Assembly: GCF_000834635.1 (NCBI RefSeq)
Contig: NZ_JXQV01000013.1
Span: 93,121-157,120, forward strand
Direction: 5' to 3'
Source: Agrobacterium tumefaciens
Lineage (GTDB): Bacteria > Pseudomonadota > Alphaproteobacteria > Rhizobiales > Rhizobiaceae
Length of the DNA: 64,000 nt
The position numbers were made by a program, and so were the translations under genes. Below are positions 28,857 to 38,308 of this stretch, piece by piece (the stretch's first letter is position 1; each line of letters opens with the position of its first letter). The notes under the pieces were generated by a model. It saw nothing but the letters and a program-made list of their open reading frames with translations, ran no database searches and was not told the origin of the DNA.

Positions 28857-30740
28857 ATGATTACCATTTCAGACGTTTCCGCCCGTATTGCCGGGCGCTT
28901 GCTCCTCGACCACGCCAGCGTTTCGCTGCCCACTGGCACCAAGGCTGGCCTCGTTGGCCGCAATGGTGCGGGTAAATCGACGCTGTTTCGCGTCATTACC
29001 GGCGATCTGGGGGCAGAGACAGGCTCTGTCTTCATTCCCAAGAATGCGCGCCTCGGCCAGGTGGCTCAGGAAGCCCCTGCGACGGAAGAAAGCCTGATCG
29101 ACATCGTGCTGGCTGCCGACAAGGAGCGTGCTGCACTGATGCTGGAAGCGGAAACCGCAACAGATCCGGGCCGCATTGCAGATATCCAGATGCGCCTTGT
29201 CGATATCGATGCGCACTCCGCCGAAGCCCGCGCATCCAGCATTCTGGCCGGTCTCGGTTTTGATCAGGAAGCCCAGCTTCGCCCCGCATCTTCCTTTTCC
29301 GGCGGCTGGCGCATGCGCGTGGCGCTGGCTTCCGTTCTGTTTGCCGAGCCAGACCTTCTGCTGCTCGATGAGCCTACCAACTATCTCGACCTTGAAGGCA
29401 CGCTGTGGCTGGAAGATTACATCCGCCGCTATCCCTACACGGTCATCATCATCAGCCATGACCGCGACCTGTTGAACAATGCCGTCAACGCCATCGTGCA
29501 TCTGGACCAGAAGAAGCTGACCTTCTATCGCGGCGGTTACGACCAGTTCGAGCGCCAGAAGGCCGAAGCTGACGAGTTGCAAACCAAGGCGAAGGTCAAG
29601 AACGATGCCGCCCGCAAGCATTTGCAGAGCTTCATCGATCGCTTCAAGGCCAAAGCCTCCAAGGCGAAGCAGGCTCAGAGCCGTGTGAAGGCGCTGGAGC
29701 GTATGGGAACCGTGTCTTCGGTTATCGAAGACCACGTTCAGCCTATTACCTTCCCTGAACCGGAAAAGCAGCCCGCCTCTCCTATTGTTGCCATCAATGG
29801 CGGCGCGGTGGGTTATGAGCCGGGAAAACCAATTCTCAAGGGCTTGAACCTGCGCATCGACAATGATGACCGTATCGCGCTGCTGGGTTCCAACGGTAAC
29901 GGTAAATCCACCTTCGCCAAGTTCATTTCTGGCCGTCTCGCGCCTGACAGCGGCGACCTGCGACTGGCACCAGCGCTGAAGATCGGCTTTTTTGCCCAGC
30001 ACCAGTTGGACGATCTCGTGCCGGAAGAAAACCCGGTCGAGCATGTGCGCAAGCTGATGCCGCAGGCACCGGAAGCCAAGGTTCGTGCCCGCGTGGCGCA
30101 GATGGGGCTGGCAACGGAAAAAATGGCGACACCCGCCAAGGATCTGTCGGGTGGCGAAAAGGCACGCCTTCTGATGGGCCTTGCGGCATTTCACGCGCCG
30201 AACCTGCTCATTCTCGATGAGCCGACCAACCACCTTGATATCGACAGCCGCCGCGCACTGATCGAGGCGCTCAATGACTATAATGGTGCCGTCATCCTAA
30301 TCTCGCACGATCGCCACCTGATCGAAGCCACCGTAGACCGCCTCTGGCTCGTCAACAATGGCACCGTCACGACGTTCGAAGGTGATATGGATGAATACCG
30401 AGATCTGATTGTCTCTTCGGGTAAAAAAAAAGACGAAAAAATTGAAGTCGTCCTAGACGGCGCTTCAAAAGCAGAACAGCGCAAGGCGAATGCTGAAAAG
30501 CGCGCCTCGCTGGCTCCGCTGAAGAAAAAGATCAACGATATCGAATCCTTGACGGCAAAGCTTGAGAAGCTGATTCAAGCGCTCGATAAGGAACTCGGCG
30601 ACCCGAGCCTTTACGAAAAGGCGCCTGCCAAAGCCGCGTTGAAAGTGAAGGAACGGGGCGAAGCTGCCAGCAAACTCGCGGACGCGGAAGAGCAGTGGTT
30701 GATGCTCTCAAGCGAATATGAAGAAGCAATGGCTGGATAA
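28857..30740 (+). CDS. ABC-F family ATPase (Uup/YheS type)
   Basis: Cytosolic protein of 627 aa with two ABC ATPase domains in tandem and no membrane part; ABC-F proteins act on the ribosome during translation. First domain: GRNGAGKS (34-41), signature SFSGGWRMRVALA and LLLLDEPTNYLD. The linker (about 235-300) is the charged P-site tRNA interaction motif (KARVKNDAARKHLQSFIDRFKAKASKAKQ in outline). Second domain: GSNGNGKST, LSGGEKARLLMG and LLILDEPTNHLD. A C-terminal coiled coil (about 530-627) resembles Uup and YheS. A ribosome-rescue or structure-specific role is inferred, not antibiotic resistance. Confidence 0.93.
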   Translation: MITISDVSARIAGRLLLDHASVSLPTGTKAGLVGRNGAGKSTLFRVITGDLGAETGSVFIPKNARLGQVAQEAPATEESLIDIVLAADKERAALMLEAETATDPGRIADIQMRLVDIDAHSAEARASSILAGLGFDQEAQLRPASSFSGGWRMRVALASVLFAEPDLLLLDEPTNYLDLEGTLWLEDYIRRYPYTVIIISHDRDLLNNAVNAIVHLDQKKLTFYRGGYDQFERQKAEADELQTKAKVKNDAARKHLQSFIDRFKAKASKAKQAQSRVKALERMGTVSSVIEDHVQPITFPEPEKQPASPIVAINGGAVGYEPGKPILKGLNLRIDNDDRIALLGSNGNGKSTFAKFISGRLAPDSGDLRLAPALKIGFFAQHQLDDLVPEENPVEHVRKLMPQAPEAKVRARVAQMGLATEKMATPAKDLSGGEKARLLMGLAAFHAPNLLILDEPTNHLDIDSRRALIEALNDYNGAVILISHDRHLIEATVDRLWLVNNGTVTTFEGDMDEYRDLIVSSGKKKDEKIEVVLDGASKAEQRKANAEKRASLAPLKKKINDIESLTAKLEKLIQALDKELGDPSLYEKAPAKAALKVKERGEAASKLADAEEQWLMLSSEYEEAMAG

Positions 30741-30791
30741 TCGGCTCTTAGATGCTGTCGTTCATCGGCGTTATTCTAAGACTGCCCGTAA

Positions 30792-30808
30792 GTAACCAGT
30801 CATTAACC
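30792..30808 (+). promoter_or_regulatory. CtrA-like box upstream of the deacetylase gene
   Basis: gtaa-N7-ttaacc at 30792-30808 differs from the CtrA consensus TTAA-N7-TTAAC at one base of the first half-site. It is 55 bases upstream of the start codon. A chance match is possible. Confidence 0.35.
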
Positions 30809-30862
30809 ATAATCATGGAAACCATGCTGTAACACTTCAGTGATTCCAGCCTCGAGTTTTTC

Positions 30863-31705
30863 ATGTCATTTCAAACCGTACTGGCCAATATTGCACTGGC
30901 CACATGCCTTGTTGCCTGCGCGGGAAAGCCGCCGGTTGATGGCTCCATGAAAACGTCCTTTGCGGCATCTGCGCCGGTGGGCTCATCACTCAAGGCAGAT
31001 GATCCGGTTGCTCTGTCTCCCGTGGCGTGGATGCGTCCGCGAAACCCAGCCGGGCTTGCAGGACGTGATATTTACGTTTCCTCCGCTGACGATATCGCCC
31101 TTGCCAACAAGGAGGTTGTGCTGAGCTTCGATGATGGCCCGGTGCCCGGAAAAACCGAGAGCATTTTGGCAACTCTGGAGGAGTTCGGCGTCAAGGCCAC
31201 CTTCCTCATGGTGGGAGAAATGGCGCAGGCTCACCCCGACATTGCCAAAAAGGTCATTGCAGACGGCCACAGCGTTGGTAGCCACACTTATAGCCACCCC
31301 AATTTGCGCGCCCTGTCTTTTGATCGCGCACTGGCGGAAGTCTCCCGTGGTGCCAGCGTGGTTTCAAAGGCGACGGATAACGGCGCGTCATTCTTCCGCT
31401 TCCCTTATCTGTCGGATAACAGCCGTCTGCGCCATATGGTATCGGACCGTGGCATGGTCATCATGGATGTGCAGATCGATTCGAAAGACTATTTCAAGGA
31501 TGCGCCCGCCGTCGTCGCATCGCGCACCATGGCGGCGCTTCGCCATCGCGGCAGCGGCATCATATTGATGCATGATATTCACAGACGCACCGCCGCCATG
31601 TTGCCGGCGCTGCTGACCCAGTTAAAGGCAGAGGGCTACAAGGTCGTGCACCTTGTCTACAAGAAAAACAGCCACAAGCCGATGGTTGTCGCCTCTTTGA
31701 ACTGA
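30863..31705 (+). CDS. Lipoprotein polysaccharide deacetylase (NodB family)
   Basis: Envelope-anchored deacetylase of 280 aa. A lipobox LVAC places the lipidated cysteine at residue 19. The NodB domain has all five motifs: SFDDGP with D90/D91, HTYSHPNL with the metal ligands H141 and H145, RFPY, DVQIDSKDY, and ILMHDIH. These imply a metal-dependent N- or O-deacetylase acting on cell-wall or surface polysaccharide; the actual substrate is not evident. A near-consensus CtrA box is just upstream, so growth-linked expression is conceivable. It stands between the ABC-F gene and a sugar dehydrogenase gene. Confidence 0.9.
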   Translation: MSFQTVLANIALATCLVACAGKPPVDGSMKTSFAASAPVGSSLKADDPVALSPVAWMRPRNPAGLAGRDIYVSSADDIALANKEVVLSFDDGPVPGKTESILATLEEFGVKATFLMVGEMAQAHPDIAKKVIADGHSVGSHTYSHPNLRALSFDRALAEVSRGASVVSKATDNGASFFRFPYLSDNSRLRHMVSDRGMVIMDVQIDSKDYFKDAPAVVASRTMAALRHRGSGIILMHDIHRRTAAMLPALLTQLKAEGYKVVHLVYKKNSHKPMVVASLN

Positions 31706-31799
31706 TGGACATCTCGGAGCCTTGCCGACTCCGATGTTTCTGATAGAACTGCATAAAGTACTATTTTTCGAGTGAAACATTCAAACGGGTTTTTCTTTC

Positions 31800-32726
31800 A
31801 TGTCAGCCACCAAACTTGCCATCGTCGGCGTCGGCAAAATCGTTCGCGATCAACACCTTCCAGCCATTGCCGCCAATCCGGATTTTGATCTGGTCGCCAC
31901 TGCCAGCCGTCATGGTACGGTTGAAGGTGTGCCTTCCTATGGCACCATCGAGGCTCTGCTGGAATCAGTTCCAGATGTGCAGGCCGTATCTCTCTGCATG
32001 CCGCCGCAATATCGTTACACCGCTGCCTATGCCGCGCTCAACGCTGGCAAGCATGTGTTTCTGGAAAAGCCACCAGGTGCGACACTGTCCGAAGTGCAGG
32101 ATCTTTCGCGACTGGCTGATGCCAAGGGCGTTTCACTGTTTGCAAGCTGGCATTCGCGCTACGCGCCTGCTGTAGAAGCCGCCAAAAGCTTCCTGTCCTC
32201 CACGAAGATCAACAGCGTGCACGTCATCTGGAAGGAAGACGTTCGCCACTGGCATCCTAATCAGGAATGGATATGGCAGGCTGGTGGCCTCGGCGTTTTT
32301 GATCCCGGCATCAATGCTTTGTCGATCATCACCCACATTCTGCCGCGCGCTCTCTTCATTACCAAAGCGACGCTCGAGTTCCCGGAAAACCGCGACGCGC
32401 CAATCGCTGCCGACATCCGCTTTTCCGACGTGACGAAGATGCCGGTTCACGCAGAATTTGACTGGCGCCAGACGGGCAAGCAAAGCTGGGATATCGTGGC
32501 GGAAACCGAGGCTGGTCAGATGGTTCTGTCCGAAGGTGGCGCAAAACTTTCGATCAATGGCGAGCAGGCAATGGCCGCGCCGGAGCGCGAATATCCTGCC
32601 CTCTACGAACGCTTCGCTGAAATCATCAAATCGGGCACATCGGACGTCGATCTTGCACCGCTCATGCACGTCGCTGATGCGTTTCTGCTCGGCCGCCACA
32701 AATTCGTGGATTCCTTCTTCGACTAA
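31800..32726 (+). CDS. Gfo/Idh/MocA-family aldose 1-dehydrogenase (galactose/arabinose type)
   Basis: NAD(P)-dependent oxidoreductase of 308 aa. The Rossmann loop reads IVGVGKIVRDQHLPAI, and the conserved EKPPGATLSE at about 92 is the family's lysine-containing motif. Length and the FASWHSRYAPAVEAAK and WQAGGLGVFDPGINALSI segments resemble the D-galactose and L-arabinose 1-dehydrogenases of Azospirillum and pseudomonads, which start the oxidative pathway for these sugars. No other pathway gene is adjacent, so the substrate stays inferred. It converges on the diguanylate cyclase gene with 19 bases between the stops. Confidence 0.85.
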   Translation: MSATKLAIVGVGKIVRDQHLPAIAANPDFDLVATASRHGTVEGVPSYGTIEALLESVPDVQAVSLCMPPQYRYTAAYAALNAGKHVFLEKPPGATLSEVQDLSRLADAKGVSLFASWHSRYAPAVEAAKSFLSSTKINSVHVIWKEDVRHWHPNQEWIWQAGGLGVFDPGINALSIITHILPRALFITKATLEFPENRDAPIAADIRFSDVTKMPVHAEFDWRQTGKQSWDIVAETEAGQMVLSEGGAKLSINGEQAMAAPEREYPALYERFAEIIKSGTSDVDLAPLMHVADAFLLGRHKFVDSFFD

Positions 32727-32745
32727 GCGAAGACGTCGATAAACA

Positions 32746-33774
32746 CTACGACTGGGCGCGGCTGATGAATCGGTTGCGCCCTTCTTTTTTGGCCTGATAA
32801 AGCGCTTCATCCACGCGCCGTAATAGCGCCACCCTGTCATTGCCCGCCTGCGGGGCCATCGCACCACCGATGCTCAGATTGGCAACAACGCTTCTGCCGT
32901 TGATGACAAAAGGTTCGCGGAATGCATTCAGCAGCCGCTCAGCAATTTTTTCCAGAGTTTCCGGTGCCTGCGGGCGTGGCAGAAAGACGGCGAACTCATC
33001 GCCTCCCATGCGCACAACCGTGTCCTGTGAGCGCACGCAGCGCCTGATACGCGCAGCAGATTCCTGCAGCACAGCATCACCCGCATCGTGGCCATGTTCA
33101 TCATTGATGGATTTGAAACCATCCATATCCAGATAAAGCGCGCCGAATGTTCCGTTATCCCGCAGCACCTCGCTCATCTGTTCATCGACAACCAGCTCCA
33201 AGGCATTACGGTTGAAAAAGCCAGTCAGCGGATCTGTCATGGCTGCATTCCGCAACTCGCGTTGCGCAAGGCTCATGGTGAAATTAGCCCGCTGCAATCG
33301 AAGCAGCGCACCTGCAATCGTCGCAAACCGTTTCAGATTGGCCTGCTCATCCGGGCTGAACTGGCGCGGTTTCGGATCGGTGACGCAAAACGAACCGACC
33401 ACCAGCCCCGACTCCAGCTCGATGGGCGCTCCAGCGTAGAAACGGATGTGCGGAGTTTCGACAACATAGGGCATGGACTGCCATTCCTGTTCTGCAGAAA
33501 GATCGGGAATGACGACCAATTCATTGGTCAAAACGACCACGTTGCAGGTGGTGATATCCCGCGCGCATTCACTGACCTCTTCGCCAGACTGGTGAACAAT
33601 ATGCAGCCAGTTATCATCGAGAATGTGAACCGCTGCACGCGAGGTGCCAAACATTTCCCTCGCCAGCCTTGAAAGCGATTTCAGCTCCTGCGCAGCACCG
33701 GACAGAGGCAATATTTCGCGCACGGCCATGAGCCGCGCAGCATCCTGGTCCGAAGGTGGTGTTGTTTTCGCCAT
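32746..33774 (-). CDS. GAF-GGDEF diguanylate cyclase
   Basis: Predicted c-di-GMP synthase of 342 aa. A GAF sensor domain occupies about residues 25-165 (RLAREMFGTSRAAVHILDDN, PHIRFYAGAPIELES, VVGSFCVTDPKPRQFS) and an intact GGDEF domain follows (TDPLTGFFNRNALE, LYLDMDGFKSINDEHGHDAGD, RMGGDEFAVFLPR). No inhibitory RxxD is seen five residues before the motif. ATG 33774 is chosen for its GAGGAGG; an in-frame start 25 codons earlier would run into holC. It follows holC by 32 bases, so co-transcription with pepA and holC is likely. Confidence 0.92.
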   Translation of the reverse strand: MAKTTPPSDQDAARLMAVREILPLSGAAQELKSLSRLAREMFGTSRAAVHILDDNWLHIVHQSGEEVSECARDITTCNVVVLTNELVVIPDLSAEQEWQSMPYVVETPHIRFYAGAPIELESGLVVGSFCVTDPKPRQFSPDEQANLKRFATIAGALLRLQRANFTMSLAQRELRNAAMTDPLTGFFNRNALELVVDEQMSEVLRDNGTFGALYLDMDGFKSINDEHGHDAGDAVLQESAARIRRCVRSQDTVVRMGGDEFAVFLPRPQAPETLEKIAERLLNAFREPFVINGRSVVANLSIGGAMAPQAGNDRVALLRRVDEALYQAKKEGRNRFISRAQS

Positions 33775-33806
33775 GGAAGTATCCTCCTCGCGATGCTTGA
33801 TCAGCT

Positions 33807-34256
33807 TCAAGCCTTCTTCTGCCAGCGACCTTCCGGTGATTGCTGCCAATAGGTCAATGTGTGCCCTTCGCCTTTAAGCTTTTTCCACTGGGTGCGAGCA
33901 CCTTCCAGTTGAGCCGCATCATAGCCATCGAACATAAACACGATGCGGTCATAGACATCCAGCGCCGGAGGCTCTGCACCATCGACGATGAAGCGGACAT
34001 TGGCCGCATTGGCATTATCAGACGTTGCCGTCAGCAAGATCGGCTGATCGGCGGCCTTGTCTGATGCGTCGGTGGCATGGGGCGTGAAACTGTCATCCCG
34101 AAATGTCCAAAGGTGCACATCGAGCGCATCACGGCGCTCCACAGCAGCAGTCTGGACCGCGACCTTCCAGCCGCGCTCCAGAGACTTTTCAAGAAGGGGC
34201 GGCAGAGCATCTTCCAGCTTCGATTCCGTCAAATGGTAAAACAGTATCTCTGTCAT
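33807..34256 (-). CDS. holC: DNA polymerase III chi subunit
   Basis: 149-aa chi subunit, which links the clamp loader to single-strand-binding protein. It starts MTEILFYHLTESKLEDALPPLLEK, matching the family's N-terminal strand-helix, and contains ERRDALDVHLWTFRDDSFTPHA and the YDRIVFMFDG core. A TTG 12 codons upstream would overlap the pepA stop and is possible but less likely. Placement directly after pepA is common in Proteobacteria. Confidence 0.93.
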   Translation of the reverse strand: MTEILFYHLTESKLEDALPPLLEKSLERGWKVAVQTAAVERRDALDVHLWTFRDDSFTPHATDASDKAADQPILLTATSDNANAANVRFIVDGAEPPALDVYDRIVFMFDGYDAAQLEGARTQWKKLKGEGHTLTYWQQSPEGRWQKKA

Positions 34257-34288
34257 CAAAACGCCCGTAGCCACTTCCTCATCAACAT

Positions 34289-35779
34289 TCAATCCTCATA
34301 ATGCGCGCGAACAAGCTCATTGAGGAGACGAACGCCGTAACCGGAGCCCCAGGACTGGTTGATCTCGGTGAGCGGCGAGCCCATGGCGGTTCCTGCAATA
34401 TCCAGATGTGCCCAAGGCGTCTCACCCACGAAACGCTTGAGGAACTGGGCCGCTGTGACCGACCCGGCAAGACGGCCAGAGCTGTTCTTCATATCTGCAA
34501 ACTTCGAATCGATGATCTTGTCGTAATCCTTGCCCAGCGGCATGCGCCACAAGCGTTCCTGGGTGGTGTCACCTGCCGTCGTCAGTCGATCTGCAAGCTC
34601 ATCGTCATTCGAGAACAGGCCAGCCTGAAGATTGCCGAGCGCAACGGTGATAGCGCCGGTCAAGGTGGCCAGGTTGATCATGAACTTCGGCTTGAAGCGA
34701 TCATTGGTGTACCAAAGCGCATCCGCCAAAACGAGGCGACCTTCCGCATCGGTATTGATGATTTCGATGGTCTGGCCAGACATAGACGTAACGATATCAC
34801 CCGGACGCTGCGCGTTGCCATCAGGCATGTTTTCCACAAGGCCGATAACGCCGATGACATTGGCCTTTGCCTTGCGAGCAGCCAGCGTGTGCATCAAGCC
34901 TGTAACAGCCGCCGCGCCGCCCATGTCGCCCTTCATGTCTTCCATTCCGGCGCCGGGTTTCAGGGAGATACCGCCGGTATCAAACACCACGCCCTTGCCG
35001 ACAAAGGCAATCGGCTCATCTTTCTTGGAGCCACCTTTCCACTGCATGATGGCCAGGCGTGGCGGCCGCACGGACCCTTGAGCAACGCCCAAAAGCGCGC
35101 CCATGCCAAGCTTCTTCATTTCCTTTTCCCCAAGGATTTCAACGTCCACGCCGAGTTTCTTCAACTCCTCTGCCTTTTCGGCAAACTCCACAGGTCCGAG
35201 AACATTCGGGGGAAGGTTTACGAGATCGCGCGCGAGGATGACGCCCTCAGCCTCCGCCTCAGCCGTTTCGAACGCGGCTTTCGCCTGCGCGTGGGCGGCT
35301 GTTACAATCGTCACCTCCACGCTTTTCGGCGTCTTTTCATCGTCGGACTTCTTTTTTGTCTTGTAGGTATCGAAGCTGTAGGCCCGCAGCATCAAACCGA
35401 GCGCAAAATCAGCCGCCGCCTTGCCATCGACCTCAACGCCGAACGCATCGAGAAAGATGACCACTTTTTCGGCTTTCTTGAAGTTGGCAGCCGCTGTTCC
35501 ACCGGCACGCAACCAGTCATGCGCCGTGAGTTTCGCGGCTTTGCCGAGACCGATCACAACGATTCTGTCGGCTTCGGAACCCTGAGGCGCCAACACATCC
35601 AGAACGCTCATGGATTTGGCGGCAAAACCGGCAACTTTGACCGCTTTCTCAAGCACACCGGCAGGGTCTACTTGCACCTGGCCGGCTGGCGCGTTGTCAC
35701 CGGATACCTGCAAAAGAAATGCACTGGCACCTTCGAGAGTGGCGGAATTGGCAAAGGATATATCAAATTTAGCGGACAT
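34289..35779 (-). CDS. pepA: Leucyl aminopeptidase (M17)
   Basis: Hexameric two-metal aminopeptidase of 496 aa. The catalytic domain contains the metal and catalytic residues in [17 protein letters not shown] and the family signature [14 protein letters not shown]. The N-terminal domain begins [19 protein letters not shown]. In E. coli the homologue (XerB) also binds DNA; that function is not shown here. I use ATG 35779, where GAGCGAG gives a ribosome-binding site; ATGs at 35791 and 35794 are alternatives. Downstream are holC and the GAF-GGDEF gene. Confidence 0.95.
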   Translation of the reverse strand: MSAKFDISFANSATLEGASAFLLQVSGDNAPAGQVQVDPAGVLEKAVKVAGFAAKSMSVLDVLAPQGSEADRIVVIGLGKAAKLTAHDWLRAGGTAAANFKKAEKVVIFLDAFGVEVDGKAAADFALGLMLRAYSFDTYKTKKKSDDEKTPKSVEVTIVTAAHAQAKAAFETAEAEAEGVILARDLVNLPPNVLGPVEFAEKAEELKKLGVDVEILGEKEMKKLGMGALLGVAQGSVRPPRLAIMQWKGGSKKDEPIAFVGKGVVFDTGGISLKPGAGMEDMKGDMGGAAAVTGLMHTLAARKAKANVIGVIGLVENMPDGNAQRPGDIVTSMSGQTIEIINTDAEGRLVLADALWYTNDRFKPKFMINLATLTGAITVALGNLQAGLFSNDDELADRLTTAGDTTQERLWRMPLGKDYDKIIDSKFADMKNSSGRLAGSVTAAQFLKRFVGETPWAHLDIAGTAMGSPLTEINQSWGSGYGVRLLNELVRAHYED

Positions 35780-36053
35780 GTTCTCGCTCATCATCGTATT
35801 TCAGGATGCGACCGATCATGGCCTTTTCCCAGCCCGGCGCAACCCTGCCATCGTATCTGTCAGTGTCAATTTTGTGAATCAGTGGAAGGACATGGCGAAA
35901 AACCCTCATCAAGAAAAAGACACAGAGGTCATAAAAATGATCTTACAAATGAGATTTGTGAGCCGGGCGGAATAGCCATCCGCAATTGTTGCGGCTAGAT
36001 AGGAGCCGTTCCCGCGGGGGGAACAGGCATGAAGACACCTCATCAGGGACCGA

Positions 36054-37223
36054 ATGACGCTTCTTGAACGATACATATTGCGACGTGCGACGCAGATGTT
36101 TCTGGTCGCGCTGCTGCCTGTTCTGGCGATTATCTGGACGATTCAGGTTCTTCAGCGAATCAATCTCGTCACGGATACCGGCCAGTCCATGGGTTCGTTC
36201 GCCACCCTGGCGACCATGCTGCTGCCGACGCTGATCCCCGTTGTTCTGCCATTTGCGCTCGTCATTGCCATCACGCAGACGCTGACCGCGATGAACACGG
36301 ATTCGGAGCTGGCGATCATCGATGCAGCCGGTGCACCGCGCTCGATCATCGTTCGGCCCATCCTCATCCTAGGTGCGGTTCTGAGCCTTGTCTCATTCGG
36401 CATTACCAACTTCGCAGAGCCGCCTGCCCGCACCGCTGCGCGCCAAATGGTGGCCGCAGCCTATGCCGACCTTCTGTCCTCCGTCATCGAGGAAAAGACC
36501 TTCCGCACCATTCAGGACGGCCTCTATGTCCAGATCGGCGAACGGCAGGGCCGTATTCTGCGCGGGCTGTTCGTGGCGGACAGGCGCGATCCAAATTACG
36601 ACCTGATCTATTATGCCAAGGAAGGTATGATCGATGAGGGCGGTACGTCGCTGACAATGCGCGATGGCGAAGTCCAGCAGAAGACGCCAGATGGCAAGGT
36701 ATCCGTCGTCAAGTTCCTGTCCTACGCATTCGATCTCTCCACTATGTCTGAGAAGGCCGACGCCGAGCCTTCGATCTCATCGAGCGATGCGCGCCTCGCC
36801 TTTCTTTTGTCCCCGGATGAGACCGTAGACAGCTACAAGAAGTCGCCCGGTGGCTTCCGCTCAGAACTGCATCGTCGTTTGGCGGATTGGCTGTTTCCCT
36901 TTGTTTTCGCCTTGATTTCGCTGGTCGTCGCTGGTGATGCGCGCTCCCACCGCGAAGCACGGCTGCATCCGATGGTGGCTGCGCTCATCACAGCCTTCAT
37001 GCTGCGCTGGCTTGGTTTCTACGTCACCAATCAGGTGAAGCAGAGCGCCGCGTTCATTCCGCTTGTATACGCTGTTCCTGTCGTCAGCGGCACAATCGCT
37101 GCCTTCCTCTTGCTGACCGGCAAGAAGCTCCATTTGCCAAAGGCATTTGGCAACGCGATCCAGAACATTCAGAAGCGGTTCTCGCCGTCCAGGGCAGCAG
37201 GCACCGGAGGTAACGGCGCATGA
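36054..37223 (+). CDS. lptF: LPS export ABC transporter permease LptF
   Basis: Inner-membrane subunit (389 aa) of the LptBFG complex that extracts lipopolysaccharide from the inner membrane. Membrane segments sit at both ends (MFLVALLPVLAIIWTIQVL; LPTLIPVVLPFALVIAITQTL; WLFPFVFALISLVVAGD; three more to about 365), with a periplasmic beta-jellyroll domain between about 125 and 260. A short reading frame (12 codons, ATG 36029) precedes and overlaps its start. The stop overlaps lptG (ATGATG), so F and G are translated together. The ATPase lptB is not in this window. Confidence 0.95.
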   Translation: MTLLERYILRRATQMFLVALLPVLAIIWTIQVLQRINLVTDTGQSMGSFATLATMLLPTLIPVVLPFALVIAITQTLTAMNTDSELAIIDAAGAPRSIIVRPILILGAVLSLVSFGITNFAEPPARTAARQMVAAAYADLLSSVIEEKTFRTIQDGLYVQIGERQGRILRGLFVADRRDPNYDLIYYAKEGMIDEGGTSLTMRDGEVQQKTPDGKVSVVKFLSYAFDLSTMSEKADAEPSISSSDARLAFLLSPDETVDSYKKSPGGFRSELHRRLADWLFPFVFALISLVVAGDARSHREARLHPMVAALITAFMLRWLGFYVTNQVKQSAAFIPLVYAVPVVSGTIAAFLLLTGKKLHLPKAFGNAIQNIQKRFSPSRAAGTGGNGA

Positions 37224-38308
37224 TGTTTGGCACCCTCGCCCGCTATTTCCTCAAGCGCTATGCCATGACGACGTTCTGGTTCCTGCTTGGCGTATCCTCG
37301 ATTATCTTTCTTGCCGATTTCAGCGAGACAGCCCGACGCATGTCCGGTCTGCCGGGATATTCCGTCCCAGCGGCCCTTGGTCTGACTGCGCTACGGCTTC
37401 CGCTTATTCTTCAGCAGACGGTGCCGTTCATTGCCCTGTTCGTTGGCATGACGACGCTGATCTCGCTCAACCGTCGATATGAGCTGGTTGTCACACGGGC
37501 TGCCGGAATTTCTGCATGGCAGTTCATTCTGCCGTTTGTCGGCGGGGCGGTGCTGCTCGGTATTCTCTCGGTAACGGTGCTCAATCCCATCGCGGCATGG
37601 GGCGAAAGCAAGTCGCTCGCCGTTGAGTCGGGTTGGCGCAATGAAGGCGACGCAGGCCGTCAGCAGCAAACCCTTCCCTGGCTGCGTCAGAGCAGCGGTG
37701 GCCAAGACACGATCATTGGCGCCAAGAGCTTTGAAGATAACGGAACGCTTCTGAAGGATGTGGTGCTCGTACACCTCGATCAGGACGGCAATATCCTTTT
37801 TCGGCAGGACGCGATGTCCGCGAAGTTGGAAGATGGTTACTGGCTTCTTAACGATGTATCAGAGATCCGACCCGGTCATGTGCCGACCCGGCAAGCGGCG
37901 GCGAGAATCAGTACCAATCTGAGACAGGAATTCGTTCAGGAGCGCCTGACGCAGCCTGAAACTGTTGCTTTTTTTGATCTTTCGCACAAAATCGAGGTAG
38001 CGCAGTCTTTCGGGATTTCTTCGAAGGCGCTGGAGACACAGTACCACTTCCTGTTGTCCATGCCTTTTCTTCTCGTGGCGATGACGTTCATTGCCGCGAC
38101 TGTTTCATTAAAGTTCAGCCGTTTTGCACAGTCTCGCTCAGTGATTCTGGGTGGAATCGTTTCCGGCTTCGTGCTTTATGTAGTAACCGTGCTCGTAAGG
38201 GCATTCGGGAGTAGCGGTGTCGTTCCTCCCTTCGTTGCGGTCTGGGTTCCAGTCGTCGTAGCGTTGGCATTGGGGGCGACAATTCTGCTTCATCAGGAGG
38301 ACGGCTAG
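37220..38308 (+). CDS. lptG: LPS export ABC transporter permease LptG
   Basis: Partner permease of LptF, 362 aa with the same plan: membrane segments at the N-terminus (TTFWFLLGVSSIIFLADF, ALGLTALRLPLILQQTVPF), a periplasmic jellyroll from about 125 to 250, and membrane segments at the C-terminus (FLLSMPFLLVAMTFIAATVSL, VILGGIVSGFVLYVVTVLVRAF). The start ATG overlaps the lptF TGA and its TAG stop overlaps the lptD GTG (TAGTG), indicating one tightly coupled unit. Confidence 0.95.
   Translation: MMFGTLARYFLKRYAMTTFWFLLGVSSIIFLADFSETARRMSGLPGYSVPAALGLTALRLPLILQQTVPFIALFVGMTTLISLNRRYELVVTRAAGISAWQFILPFVGGAVLLGILSVTVLNPIAAWGESKSLAVESGWRNEGDAGRQQQTLPWLRQSSGGQDTIIGAKSFEDNGTLLKDVVLVHLDQDGNILFRQDAMSAKLEDGYWLLNDVSEIRPGHVPTRQAAARISTNLRQEFVQERLTQPETVAFFDLSHKIEVAQSFGISSKALETQYHFLLSMPFLLVAMTFIAATVSLKFSRFAQSRSVILGGIVSGFVLYVVTVLVRAFGSSGVVPPFVAVWVPVVVALALGATILLHQEDG

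Noticed and set aside
28869..30233. Open frame of 454 codons opposite the ABC-F gene
   Set aside because: Mirror of a strongly conserved two-ATPase protein; composition is that of a reverse shadow.
34301..35998. Long open frame (565 codons) opposite pepA
   Set aside because: It is the antisense shadow of the conserved pepA frame and its translation shows no recognisable domain.
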